Shown here: piece by piece, positions 1 through 8,685 of the stretch
How positions within the stretch are numbered: the first letter of the stretch is position 1
How the letters are laid out: every line of letters begins with the position of its first letter
Position numbers and translations under genes: made by a program
Source of the DNA: RGIG4708 sp045538875
Lineage (GTDB): Bacteria > Bacillota > Clostridia > UMGS1810
Direction of reading: 5' to 3'
Assembly: GCA_045538875.1 (NCBI GenBank)
Contig: JAZQEG010000024.1
Span: forward strand, 40,399-104,398
Length of the DNA stretch: 64,000 bases
Notes under the pieces: model-generated
Told to the model about the DNA's origin: nothing
Database searches by the model: none
What the model saw: only the letters and a program-made list of their open reading frames with translations

Positions 1-70
1 AATATAATGCTTGAAAAACAGCAATATAGCTTATAATAAATAGAAAAAGATAAAGATAAAGAATAAAAAA

Positions 71-114
71 CAATGGGGTGTATCAAAATGAAATCATTTT
101 GATACACCCCATTG
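71..114 (-). terminator. Rho-independent terminator of the oadB operon
   Basis: A perfect 21-bp inverted repeat with a 2-nt loop; read on the minus strand it is followed by a T-rich tract (TTTTTTATTC). It sits just downstream of the small OadG-like ORF and probably ends the minus-strand decarboxylase transcript. Confidence 0.85.
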
Positions 115-120
115 CATATA

Positions 121-249
121 CTATTTCGAAAATACCTTGTTAATTACCATAGTTGCGATAATGATTATACCAATTACAACAAATATGCCAATCATTCCGC
201 CAACCATATATTTTAAGTTTGATACAAAATTTAAAGGATTAATATTCAT
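121..249 (-). CDS. OadG-related small membrane subunit (42 aa)
   Basis: A 42-residue ORF beginning MNINPLNFVSNLKYMVGG and continuing with one hydrophobic helix (GIFVVIGIIIIATMVI) before a short basic tail (NKVFSK). An AAAGGA ribosome site precedes the ATG. Single-helix proteins of this size next to a sodium-pumping decarboxylase beta subunit are known as OadG-related small subunits; the gamma subunit anchors and assembles the complex. It lies downstream of the beta-subunit gene on the same strand, separated by an 88-bp tandem repeat, and ends just before a strong terminator. The assignment rests on size, topology and neighbour, so it is moderately sure. Confidence 0.6.
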   Translation of the reverse strand: MNINPLNFVSNLKYMVGGMIGIFVVIGIIIIATMVINKVFSK

Positions 250-282
250 TTTTGTTGTTCCTTTCTGTTATTAATATACTGT

Positions 283-481
283 GCGAATTGCCTGTCGGCG
301 CTGCCAAAAGAGCTAATGGCTGCATACGCAAGTTTTAATTCGCGTGTGAGATGCTTGCACATGTTATAACGCGAATTGCCTGTCGGCGCTGCCAAAAGAG
401 TTAATGGCTGCATACGCAAGTTTTAATTCGCGTGTGAGATGCTTGCATACAATAAAACGCGGATTGCCTGTCGGCGCTGCC
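283..481. repeat. 88-bp tandem repeat, about 2.3 copies
   Basis: Copies start at 283, 371 and 459 (exact period 88); the last is cut after 23 bases, directly beside the oadB stop codon. Each full unit carries CGCGAATT near one side and AATTCGCG later, so each can fold as a hairpin. Copies differ at only a few positions. No coding potential is convincing. Confidence 0.85.
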
Positions 482-484
482 GAC

Positions 485-1594
485 CTACATAAAGAAGTTA
501 AGTATAAGCCCGCCTGCAATAACTGATGCAATCTGCCCTGATACATTTACACCGATAGAGTGCATAAGAAGAAAGTTTTGAGGGTCTTCCTTAAGCCCCA
601 TTTTATGTACAACTCTGCCCGACATTGGGAATGCCGAAATACCTGCTGCACCAATCATAGGGTTAATTTTTTTCTTTGCAAAAAGGTTGATTGCCTTTGC
701 AAAAAGCACACCGCCTGCGGTGTCAAATATAAATGCAAAAAGCCCAAGCCCCATAATAATAAGAGTGTCAACTCTAAGGAATAAATCTGCTTGCATTTTT
801 GTTGCAATGGTAATACCCAGGAATATTGTAATAAGGTTTGCAAGCACCTTTTGCGCTGTTTCGGAAAGGGAGTTGAGCACGCCACATTCTCTTATAAGAT
901 TACCAAACATAAGAAATCCTACAAGCGAAACAGACTCAGGAGCCACAAGCCCTGCAATAACTGTGATTATAATAGGGAACATAATTTTTGTTGTTTTAGA
1001 TACGCTTTTTTCCTTGTATTCCATACGAATCATACGCTCTTTTTTGGTTGTAAGTGCCTTAATAACAGGAGGCTGTATAATTGGCACAAGAGCCATATAT
1101 GAGTATGCTGCAACCATAATAGCGCCAAGGTATTGTGAGCCAAGCTTGTTTGCCACAACAATAGATGTAGGGCCGTCTGCTGCGCCAATTACTGCAATAG
1201 AGGCAGCATCGGTAATATCAAAAAACATAGATGCAGTGCAAAGAGTAAGGAATATGCCAAACTGAGCTGCTGCGCCAAATATCATAAGCTTGGGGTTTGA
1301 AAGCAGGGGACCAAAATCTATCATAGCACCAATGCCTATAAACAAAATAAGAGGGAACAGTTCGTTTGCAATACCTGCGTTGTAAAGAGTTGTGAGTGTT
1401 TCTATTGCACCCGAAAAAGGAAGGTTTACAAGTATTGCACCAAAGCCCATAGGTAAAAGCAGTGTTGGCTCCATATCCTTTTTGATTGCAAGGTAAATAA
1501 GTATTGCACCAATTGCCCACATTACAAGCATTTGCCACGAAATGTTAATAACACCTGTGTACAAAAAATCCATATTTTCCAAAATAAAGTCCAC
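485..1594 (-). CDS. Sodium-translocating decarboxylase subunit beta
   Basis: A 369-residue polytopic membrane protein of the OadB/GcdB/MmdB family, which couples carboxylate decarboxylation on a partner subunit to Na+ export. The family signature around the Na+-binding aspartate is visible (AVIGAADGPTSIVVANKLG), as are many long hydrophobic helices. Length matches the shorter members of the family. The N-terminus MDFILENMDFLYTG allows two ATG starts; the first is used here. The 42-aa OadG-like ORF follows on the same strand, but no carboxyltransferase alpha subunit or biotin carrier lies nearby, so the substrate (oxaloacetate, glutaconyl-CoA or methylmalonyl-CoA) cannot be named. Confidence 0.9.
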   Translation of the reverse strand: MDFILENMDFLYTGVINISWQMLVMWAIGAILIYLAIKKDMEPTLLLPMGFGAILVNLPFSGAIETLTTLYNAGIANELFPLILFIGIGAMIDFGPLLSNPKLMIFGAAAQFGIFLTLCTASMFFDITDAASIAVIGAADGPTSIVVANKLGSQYLGAIMVAAYSYMALVPIIQPPVIKALTTKKERMIRMEYKEKSVSKTTKIMFPIIITVIAGLVAPESVSLVGFLMFGNLIRECGVLNSLSETAQKVLANLITIFLGITIATKMQADLFLRVDTLIIMGLGLFAFIFDTAGGVLFAKAINLFAKKKINPMIGAAGISAFPMSGRVVHKMGLKEDPQNFLLMHSIGVNVSGQIASVIAGGLILNFFM

Positions 1595-1710
1595 TTTTTT
1601 TCCTCCAATATAAATAATAAAAAGCCATATGGCAAATAAATGCCATATAGCTTATAATAACATAATTATTGTTAATTGTAAACATTATATATACAATATT
1701 TTACATTAAT

Positions 1711-2235
1711 TTAAGATAATTCTTTAATAACTATTTTGTTTTGTTTGAGAGTTTTTGGTACATCGATAATTCGCTGGTTAGACGAACCACGGAACAAAAG
1801 CGTAATGTTTTTGAGTTCCTCTACAAACTTTCCGTCTACAAGCACATCGGTAAGTGCAAGAATTTGGTCGGTGTACTCACATCGTGCACGGCTCTCATTA
1901 AGCAGCTCTTTGTCAAGGAGATATCCCGAATATATCCATATGGTTTTGTTTGGGTATTTACTCTTTACCCGCTTTAAAAATGGCAAAAGGCGCTCTTGAT
2001 TGGCAGGCTCAAAGGGCTCGCCGCCAAGCACTGTAAGGCCTGATATATATTCGGGTTCAAGCATTTTTATAATTTGGTTTTCTGTTTCGTCGGTAAACTC
2101 CTTGCCAAAGTTAAAATCCCATGTTTGAGGATTAAAGCAGTTTTTGCAGTGATGTGTGCAGCCCGACACAAAAAGCGAAACTCTAACTCCTATTCCGTTT
2201 GCTATATCGCAATTTTTAATTTCGCCGTAGTTCAT
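1711..2235 (-). CDS. nrdG: Anaerobic ribonucleotide reductase activating protein
   Basis: A 174-residue radical-SAM enzyme that uses a [4Fe-4S] cluster and S-adenosylmethionine to install the glycyl radical on NrdD. The cluster motif CxxxCxxC is seen near residue 26 (CTHHCKNC), followed by TVLGGEPF, the glycine-rich SAM-contact region. Length is typical of NrdG. AAGGA lies upstream of the ATG. It follows nrdD on the same strand after a 300-bp spacer with a hairpin and a repeat, so the two are probably co-transcribed with reduced read-through. Confidence 0.95.
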   Translation of the reverse strand: MNYGEIKNCDIANGIGVRVSLFVSGCTHHCKNCFNPQTWDFNFGKEFTDETENQIIKMLEPEYISGLTVLGGEPFEPANQERLLPFLKRVKSKYPNKTIWIYSGYLLDKELLNESRARCEYTDQILALTDVLVDGKFVEELKNITLLFRGSSNQRIIDVPKTLKQNKIVIKELS

Positions 2236-2537
2236 ACATAAGCATCCTTTCTTTTCAGATAATAAAGGGGATGTAAAAAATCAAATTTTTTACATCCCTG
2301 TAAATGTTCACTGATGGGATAGGAAAAAAGATTCAGAACGGACAAACTGAACCCGCAGGGGTACCCGAAGCTGTACAAAGGTACAGCAAGAGGTGAAGTT
2401 TGTTCGTAGCAAAAGGCAACAGATAAGTGAAAAATATCTGTATAAGATATTTTTCTACTTACTAACACTTAAGCAACTCTAAAAGAAATTATATAAATAA
2501 TAGATTTATGCCTTTTGCGATCTGGATTTTTTTTACA
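2236..2537. other. nrdD-nrdG spacer, non-coding
   Basis: About 300 bp with no believable gene. It holds a hairpin at 2268-2298 (GGGATGTAAAAAAT, 3-nt loop, perfect partner) that on the minus strand is followed only by CTTTATT, a weak terminator, and a copy of a dispersed palindromic repeat at 2324-2396. A 78-codon open frame here has no family resemblance and runs through the repeat. Confidence 0.7.
2324..2396 (-). repeat. Dispersed intergenic repeat, copy 1
   Basis: Read on the minus strand it matches 8506-8601 in parts: TCACCT, then GCTGTAC-TTTGTACAGC (a hairpin), CTTCGGG, then GTTTGTCCG-TCTG and a T-rich end. The middle differs between the copies. Both copies lie between genes. Confidence 0.65.
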
Positions 2538-4715
2538 TCACAGATGTAAAACTCTTTCCTTTATCTCCTGTGTCCTTCCCTGATTCCAGTATTGTGTGCC
2601 AATGTATCCACAAGTTCTGCGTGCAACATTCATTTTTGTCTGGTCGGTGTTGCCGCAGTTAGGACAACGCCATATCAGCTTGTTGTCGTCATCTGTAACA
2701 ATCTGAATTTCGCCATCAAATCCGCATACCTGACAGTAGTCGGATTTTGTGTTAAGCTCTGCATACATAATGTTGTCGTAAATATATTTCATAACATTGA
2801 GCACTGCCTCTAAGTTGTGCTGCATATTTGGCACTTCAACATAGCTAATTGCTCCCCCTGGCGAAAGCTCCTGGAACTGTGCTTCAAACGAAAGCTTTGT
2901 AAACGCATCAATAGGCTCAGTTACATGCACGTGATAGCTGTTTGTAATGTAGTTTTTGTCTGTAACGCCCTCAATTATACCAAAGCGCTTTTGCAGGCAT
3001 TTTGCAAATTTGTATGTTGTGGATTCAAGCGGAGTACCATAGATAGAAAAATCTATATTTTCCTGTTCTTTCCAGCGTTTTGTTGCTGCGTTGAGATATT
3101 TCATAACTTCAAGTGCAAATGGTGTTGCAGTAGGGTCTGTGTGCGATTTGCCTGTCATATATTTTACACATTCGTAAAGGCCTGCATATCCAAGAGATAT
3201 TGTGGAATATCCGCCGTAAAGCAGCTTGTCTATAGGCTCGCCCTTTTTGAGCCTTGCAAGTGCACCATACTGCCATAGGATTGGAGCTGCATCGCTTAGA
3301 GTGCCTTTGAGCCTGTTGTGGCGGCACATAAGAGCTTTATAACAAAGCTCAAGTCGCTCGTCAAATATCTTCCAAAATTTTTGCATATCTGCTCCCGATG
3401 AAAGATCAATATCAACAAGGTTGATTGTAACAACACCCTGATTAAATCGGCCGTAGTATTTTGGCTCACCGTTTTCGTCTACATACGGAGTAAGGAATGA
3501 GCGGCAACCCATACATGTGTAGCAGTGACCCTCGCCGTTTTTGTCAACTTTAAGGTTTAGCATCATCTTTTCCGAAATGTAGTCGGGTACCATTCTCTTT
3601 GCAGTACATTTTGCCGCAAGCTTTGTAAGGTAGTAATATTTTGAATCATCGTGAATGTTGTCCTCTTCAAGCACATAAATAAGCTTAGGAAATGCAGGCG
3701 TAATCCAAACACCATCTTCGTTTTTAACACCCACAATTCTCTGGCGGAGCATTTCCTCAATAATCATTGCAAGGTCGTGGCGTGTTCTTTCGTCTTTTGC
3801 TTCGTTAAGGTACATAAACACTGTAACAAAAGGAGCCTGACCGTTTGTTGTCATAAGTGTAACAACCTGATACTGAATCATCTGACAGCCTTTTTCAATT
3901 TCGGCTTTGAGGCGTTTTTCAACAATGTCGGATATTGTTTTTTCAGACGGTGTTGCACCTGTGAGAGCAATTTCAACTTCAACATCTTTGCGTATTTTTT
4001 GTCTGCTTACATCAACAAAAGGAGCAAGGTGTGTAAGAGATATACTCTGACCGCCGTACTGTGATGACGCAACCTGAGCAATAATTTGTGTTGCAATGTT
4101 GCACGCTGTTGAAAAACTGTGAGGAGTTTCTATCATTGTGCCCGAAATAACAGTGCCGTTTGTAAGCATATCCTCAAGGTTTACAAGGTCGCAGTTGTGC
4201 ATATGCTGTGCAAAATAGTCTGCATCGTGAAAGTGTATAAGACCTTGCTCGTGAGCCTGCACAACTTCGGATGGGAGTAAAAGCCTTTTTGTAATATCTT
4301 TGCTTATTTCGCCTGCCATATAGTCACGCTGTACGCTGTTTACGGTAGGGTTTTTGTTTGAGTTTTCCTGCTTAACCTCTTCGTTGTTACATTCTATAAG
4401 CGAAAGAATCTGGTCATCAGTTGTGTTGGTTTTACGCACCAAGGCTCTTGTATATCGGTATGTAATATATGATCTTGCAACCGCAAAAGCCTTTTTGTCC
4501 ATTATTTCATTTTCCACAAGGTCCTGAATTTCCTCCACGCCAAGTGCTCTTGTAACATTTGCACATTGGCTTGCAACCTTGTCGGCAATTTCCTTAACCT
4601 GATCGCCTGTAAGCCTTAATTTTTCGGCAACGCTGTTGTTTGCCTTGTTAATAGCAACAATGATTTTTGATATATCAAAATCAACTTCACTGCCGCTTCG
4701 TTTAATAATCTTCAT
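2538..4715 (-). CDS. nrdD: Anaerobic ribonucleoside-triphosphate reductase
   Basis: A 725-residue class III reductase that makes dNTPs without oxygen using a glycyl radical. The N-terminus (MKIIKRSGSEVDFDISKI, to about residue 95) is an ATP-cone allosteric domain. Near the C-terminus are the zinc-site cysteines CQVCG and CPNCG, followed by the radical site in RTCGYIGTQYWNQGR, where the second glycine of CGYIG is the radical residue. Length is typical. An aggaggg-like ribosome site (GGAGGGG) precedes the ATG. It is transcribed from a promoter covered by two NrdR boxes, with its activase nrdG downstream. Confidence 0.97.
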   Translation of the reverse strand: MKIIKRSGSEVDFDISKIIVAINKANNSVAEKLRLTGDQVKEIADKVASQCANVTRALGVEEIQDLVENEIMDKKAFAVARSYITYRYTRALVRKTNTTDDQILSLIECNNEEVKQENSNKNPTVNSVQRDYMAGEISKDITKRLLLPSEVVQAHEQGLIHFHDADYFAQHMHNCDLVNLEDMLTNGTVISGTMIETPHSFSTACNIATQIIAQVASSQYGGQSISLTHLAPFVDVSRQKIRKDVEVEIALTGATPSEKTISDIVEKRLKAEIEKGCQMIQYQVVTLMTTNGQAPFVTVFMYLNEAKDERTRHDLAMIIEEMLRQRIVGVKNEDGVWITPAFPKLIYVLEEDNIHDDSKYYYLTKLAAKCTAKRMVPDYISEKMMLNLKVDKNGEGHCYTCMGCRSFLTPYVDENGEPKYYGRFNQGVVTINLVDIDLSSGADMQKFWKIFDERLELCYKALMCRHNRLKGTLSDAAPILWQYGALARLKKGEPIDKLLYGGYSTISLGYAGLYECVKYMTGKSHTDPTATPFALEVMKYLNAATKRWKEQENIDFSIYGTPLESTTYKFAKCLQKRFGIIEGVTDKNYITNSYHVHVTEPIDAFTKLSFEAQFQELSPGGAISYVEVPNMQHNLEAVLNVMKYIYDNIMYAELNTKSDYCQVCGFDGEIQIVTDDDNKLIWRCPNCGNTDQTKMNVARRTCGYIGTQYWNQGRTQEIKERVLHL

Positions 4716-4748
4716 ATGCTTTTACCCCTCCTGAAATAGTATTTTTAG

Positions 4749-4807
4749 GGCAAAAAACCTCCCCAACTCTAAGAAATAGCAGTGTTTGGGGAGTAAAATT
4801 TATTGCC
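4749..4807 (-). promoter_or_regulatory. nrdD leader hairpin, possible attenuator
   Basis: Between the promoter and nrdD the minus strand reads CTCCCCAA (4793-4786), a loop, TTGGGGAG (4766-4759), then G and six T residues, the pattern of an intrinsic terminator. An outer pair GGCAA/TTGCC (4807-4803 and 4753-4749) encloses it. Its position inside the leader suggests transcription attenuation; the signal is unknown. Confidence 0.5.
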
Positions 4808-4831
4808 TTTACTGTTTCTCTACCTGAAATT

Positions 4832-4882
4832 ATTATACCATATATTGTGTACTTGTCAACATAAAAATACAATATTTTGTTG
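4832..4882 (-). promoter_or_regulatory. nrdD promoter with two NrdR boxes
   Basis: On the minus strand TTGACA (4859-4854), a 16-bp spacer and TATAAT (4837-4832) form a near-consensus housekeeping promoter. Two 16-bp matches to the NrdR box (consensus near ACACWATATNTWGTGT) lie on the plus strand at 4835-4850 (ATACCATATATTGTGT) and 4867-4882 (ATACAATATTTTGTTG). Their starts are 32 bp apart, the three-turn spacing known for NrdR. Box 1 covers the -10, so binding should repress. nrdR itself is not in the window. Confidence 0.85.
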
Positions 4883-5019
4883 AATTTTGAAAAATGTAAC
4901 ACAATTGAAATATTGCATATTATACTCATATAAGTATTTTTAAAAAAATATCTTGAAAACTCAATGCAAAAATGGTAAAATAACAGTAATTATGTTTATA
5001 CTTGAAAGGACAAATATAT

Positions 5020-6669
5020 ATGGACAACGAATTTGTACTTGTTAAGAATTTTATTGAAGATAATATCGAATCGGATTTAAAAGAAGGAAAGGTTTTGGGC
5101 AATGTTGTAAAAACTCGTATGCCTCCCGAGCCAAACGGATATTTGCATCTTGGGCATTTAAAATCTGCCTGTATAAACTTTGGACTAGCAAAAAAATTTG
5201 GCGGCAAATGCTTTTTGTATTTTGACGATACCAACCCCGGTAAAGAAAGTGACGAATTTGTTCAGGCAATAAAAAACGACCTACACTGGCTTGGCTTTGA
5301 CTGGGACAAGGAGTATTTTGCATCCGACCACTATGATGATTTGTTTGATATTGCCGTTCAGCTTATTAAAGAGGGTAAAGCATTTGTATGCGACCTTAGT
5401 GCCGACCAGATGCACGATTATCGAGGCACACTTACCGAGCCGGGAGTTGAGAGCCCCTACCGCAACCGCAGTGTAGAGGAAAACCTTGATTTGTTTATGC
5501 GAATGAAAAATGGCGAATTTCCTGACGGAAGCCGTACACTCAGGGTAAAAATAGATATGGCATCGCCCATTATGTGTATGCGTGACCCTGTAATTTACCG
5601 CATTATGCACAAAACTCACCATCGCACAGGCGACAAGTGGTGTATATATCCAATGTACGATTATGCATCGCCTATACTCGATGCAATAGCAGGCGTTACA
5701 CACTCACTTTGCGGCCCCGAATTTGAGGAAAGACGACCTCTTTACAATTGGTCGGTTGAAAGCTCGGGCAGGTTTCCCAATGGTCCGCGACAAATTGAGT
5801 TTGCCAGACTTAATGTAAAAAATGTGATTCTCGGTAAGAGATTTCTTAAAAGGCTTGTTGAGGACGGCGTTGTATCAGGTTGGGACGATCCGCGTATGGC
5901 TACAATTGCAGGTATGCGCCGCAGAGGTTATCCGCCTGAGGCTCTTAAAGAGTTTATAAATAACACAGGTGTTTCAAAAGCAAATTCAGAATGTGAGTAC
6001 GAATATCTTGAGCATTTTGTACGGGATTATCTCAAAACTCATACTCAAATAAAAATGGTAATTCCTGACCCTGTAAAACTTGTTATTGACAATTACGAGG
6101 GCGAAGAGATTGTTGAGGTTGAATCAACAGTAGGGGACGAGCCAATCAAACGAAGTGTTACTTTTGGCAAGGAGCTTTATATAGATGCCTCCGACTTTAT
6201 GGTGGAGCCACCCAAAAAGTATTTTCGTATGTTTGTGGGCAATGAGGTTCGCCTCAAAGGTGCATATATAGTAAAATGCACAGGATATGAACAAACAGAC
6301 GAGGGCTTGGTTGTTCACTGTGAGTACGACCCCGAAACACGCAGCGGCGGTGCCAGCACCAAAAAGGTTAAAGGCACAATCCACTGGGTTAACCAAAAAG
6401 ATGCAGTTGCATGCGAGCTGAGGATGTACGATATGCTTATTGACCCCGAAAAGCCTGATTGCGAGGATGCTGCAGAGCGCATTAACCAAAATTCGCTTGT
6501 TGTAAAGCAGGGTTATGCAGAGCCATCAATTTTAGATGCTTGCGAGGGTGATAAATTCCAGTTTATGAGAGTTGGATATTTTGTAAAGGACAAAGATTCT
6601 AATCAGGACAAACCAGTTTTTAATCGTATAGTTGGTCTTAAAGATTCGTACAAACCTAAAAATAACTAA
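5020..6669 (+). CDS. glnS: Glutamine--tRNA ligase
   Basis: A class I aminoacyl-tRNA synthetase of about 549 residues that charges tRNA-Gln directly. Visible are the PPEPNGYLHLGH motif (HIGH class), FDDTNPGKE, the substrate-pocket block GDKWCIYPMYDYASP and WDDPRMATIAGMRRRG, all diagnostic of GlnRS rather than GluRS. The KMSKS-type loop reads VILGKR in place of the more usual VMSKR. The start at 5020 is preferred over an upstream in-frame ATG at 5002 because AAAGGA lies 9 nt before it. A strong terminator follows, so it is probably monocistronic. Confidence 0.95.
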   Translation: MDNEFVLVKNFIEDNIESDLKEGKVLGNVVKTRMPPEPNGYLHLGHLKSACINFGLAKKFGGKCFLYFDDTNPGKESDEFVQAIKNDLHWLGFDWDKEYFASDHYDDLFDIAVQLIKEGKAFVCDLSADQMHDYRGTLTEPGVESPYRNRSVEENLDLFMRMKNGEFPDGSRTLRVKIDMASPIMCMRDPVIYRIMHKTHHRTGDKWCIYPMYDYASPILDAIAGVTHSLCGPEFEERRPLYNWSVESSGRFPNGPRQIEFARLNVKNVILGKRFLKRLVEDGVVSGWDDPRMATIAGMRRRGYPPEALKEFINNTGVSKANSECEYEYLEHFVRDYLKTHTQIKMVIPDPVKLVIDNYEGEEIVEVESTVGDEPIKRSVTFGKELYIDASDFMVEPPKKYFRMFVGNEVRLKGAYIVKCTGYEQTDEGLVVHCEYDPETRSGGASTKKVKGTIHWVNQKDAVACELRMYDMLIDPEKPDCEDAAERINQNSLVVKQGYAEPSILDACEGDKFQFMRVGYFVKDKDSNQDKPVFNRIVGLKDSYKPKNN

Positions 6670-6675
6670 TATATT

Positions 6676-6714
6676 AAAATTGTACTGTAAATTTTACAGT
6701 ACAATTTTTTTGCA
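6676..6714 (+). terminator. glnS terminator
   Basis: A 16-bp perfect stem (AAAATTGTACTGTAAA with its complement), one-base loop, then a run of T residues, 7 nt after the glnS stop codon. Confidence 0.85.
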
Positions 6715-6866
6715 TCAATAGATATAATAGGTATATATTAACAAAATTACAAAATTTTTCAAAAAAGTCTTTTCAAAATCAAATATTTATTATATAATAT
6801 AAAATAATGTTAAATTGGATAACATATAGTTGTTATTTAAAATAAAAAAGAAAAGAGGTATAAAAA

Positions 6867-8471
6867 ATGAAACAGTTAGATTTAACCAAATATGGTATTA
6901 CAGGAGTAACTGAAATTGTTCACAATCCTTCTTTTGAAGAGTTGTTTGTGGCAGAAACAGATCCATCCCTTGAAGGCTTTGAAAAAGGTCAGGCAACAGA
7001 GCTTGGCGCTGTTAATGTAATGACAGGTATTTACACAGGCCGTTCTCCTAAAGATAAGTTTATCGTTATGGATGAAAATTCAAAAGATACTGTATGGTGG
7101 ACTTCAGATGAATTTAAAAATGATAATCATCCTTGCAGCGAAGATAGCTGGAAAGTACTTAAAGAGCTTGCTATTAAAGAACTTTCAAACAAAAAGCTTT
7201 ATGTAATGGATGTATTTTGCGGTACAAACGCAGATTCACGTATGGCTATCAGATTTATTATGGAAGTAGCTTGGCAGGCACATTTTGTAAAAAATATGTT
7301 TATCAACCCTACAGCTGAGGAACTCGAAAACTTTGAGCCGGATTTTGTATGCTACAACGCATCAAAAGCTAAGGTAGAAAATTACAAAGAGCTTGGACTT
7401 AATTCCGAAACAGCCGTTGCTTTTAATATTACATCGCGTGAGCAGGTTATTCTTAACACATGGTACGGCGGCGAAATGAAAAAGGGTATGTTTTCAATGA
7501 TGAACTACTTCCTGCCACTCAATGGCATGGCATCAATGCACTGCAGCGCTAACACAGATATGAATAAACAAAACACAGCTCTCTTCTTTGGACTTTCAGG
7601 TACAGGTAAAACAACACTTTCTACCGACCCAAAACGACTCCTTATTGGCGATGACGAACATGGTTGGGATGATAACGGCGTATTCAACTTTGAAGGCGGA
7701 TGCTATGCAAAGGTTATCAACCTTGATAAAGATTCAGAACCAGACATCTACAATGCTATCAAGCGTAACGCACTCCTCGAAAATGTTACCGTTGATGCAA
7801 ATGGTGTTTGTGATTTTAACGACGGTTCTGTAACCGAAAACACACGCGTTTCATATCCTATTGACCACATCGAAAAAATCGTTCGCCCTGTATCAGCAGC
7901 TCCTGATGCAAAAGATGTAATCTTCCTTTCGGCAGACGCATTTGGTGTACTTCCTCCTGTTTCAATTCTTACACCTGAGCAGGCACAGTACTACTTCCTC
8001 TCAGGCTTTACCTCAAAGCTTGCAGGTACTGAGCGTGGTATTACAGAGCCTACACCAACATTTTCAGCTTGCTTTGGTCAGGCGTTCCTCGAACTCCACC
8101 CAACAAAGTATGCCAAAGAGCTTGTTAAAAAGATGGAAAAGAGCGGTGCAAAAGCATACCTTGTAAACACAGGCTGGAATGGCACAGGCAAACGTATTTC
8201 TATTAAAGATACACGCGGTATTATAGATGCTATTCTCGATGGCTCAATTCTTAAAGCCGAAACAAAAACAATTCCATACTTTAACCTTGCAGTTCCAACA
8301 CAGCTCCCTGGCGTTGACACAGGTATCCTTGACCCAAGAGATACTTATGCGGATAGCACTGAGTGGGATGCAAAAGCAAAAGACTTAGCAGGTCGCTTTG
8401 TTAAGAATTTTGAAAAATACACAGGCAACGATGCAGGTAAAGCATTGGTTAAAGCAGGCCCTCAGCTCTAA
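6867..8471 (+). CDS. pckA: Phosphoenolpyruvate carboxykinase (ATP)
   Basis: A 534-residue ATP-dependent PEP carboxykinase interconverting oxaloacetate and PEP. The kinase P-loop GLSGTGKTTLS (about residue 243), the metal-binding block GDDEHGWDDNGVFNFEGGCYAK, and YTGRSPKDKF near residue 55 (substrate-binding arginine) are intact. Length is normal. An AAGAGGT ribosome site precedes the ATG. In fermenting anaerobes it can run toward oxaloacetate with ATP gain, which would fit the sodium-pumping decarboxylase subunit nearby; that link is inference. It stands alone, followed by a repeat whose central hairpin may serve as terminator. Confidence 0.97.
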   Translation: MKQLDLTKYGITGVTEIVHNPSFEELFVAETDPSLEGFEKGQATELGAVNVMTGIYTGRSPKDKFIVMDENSKDTVWWTSDEFKNDNHPCSEDSWKVLKELAIKELSNKKLYVMDVFCGTNADSRMAIRFIMEVAWQAHFVKNMFINPTAEELENFEPDFVCYNASKAKVENYKELGLNSETAVAFNITSREQVILNTWYGGEMKKGMFSMMNYFLPLNGMASMHCSANTDMNKQNTALFFGLSGTGKTTLSTDPKRLLIGDDEHGWDDNGVFNFEGGCYAKVINLDKDSEPDIYNAIKRNALLENVTVDANGVCDFNDGSVTENTRVSYPIDHIEKIVRPVSAAPDAKDVIFLSADAFGVLPPVSILTPEQAQYYFLSGFTSKLAGTERGITEPTPTFSACFGQAFLELHPTKYAKELVKKMEKSGAKAYLVNTGWNGTGKRISIKDTRGIIDAILDGSILKAETKTIPYFNLAVPTQLPGVDTGILDPRDTYADSTEWDAKAKDLAGRFVKNFEKYTGNDAGKALVKAGPQL

Positions 8472-8505
8472 TAAAAAAGGTAAAATTTGCACAAATTTAA
8501 AAATA

Positions 8506-8601
8506 TCACCTTCGCTGTACTTTTGTACAGCTTCGGGCACAAAAGTCCCATAGGATTAATTCCTATGGGACTTTTGTTTGTCCGCTCTGCATCAAATTTT
8601 T
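8506..8601 (+). repeat. Dispersed intergenic repeat, copy 2
   Basis: Shares TCACCT, the GCTGTACTTTTGTACAGC hairpin (8514-8531), CTTCGGG and GTTTGTCCGCTCTG with the reverse strand of 2324-2396. Between these lies a long hairpin, ACAAAAGTCCCATAGG and its complement, ending in CTTTTGTTT, which can act as the pckA terminator. CGGGCA at one side and TGTCCG at the other extend the stem. Confidence 0.7.
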
Positions 8602-8685
8602 TTGCTATTAACAAAAAAGCCAAAAGACAAAGCAATAATTTGCAATATCCTTTAGCTTTATAGTTAATGGACAGCCGTTTGACTG

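Noticed and set aside
283..481. 60-codon frame inside the tandem repeat (364-546)
   Set aside because: Its sequence is just the repeat read through into oadB; the repeat period of 88 is not a multiple of three, so no repeated peptide is kept.
2232..2468. 78-codon minus-strand frame between nrdG and nrdD
   Set aside because: It runs through a dispersed palindromic repeat and a hairpin, has no ribosome site of note and no family resemblance.
6801..6830. TGTTA-AATTGGA-TAACA dyad before pckA as a Rex site
   Set aside because: The spacing between half-sites is one base longer than in the TTGTTAA-type Rex consensus, and flanking bases do not match.
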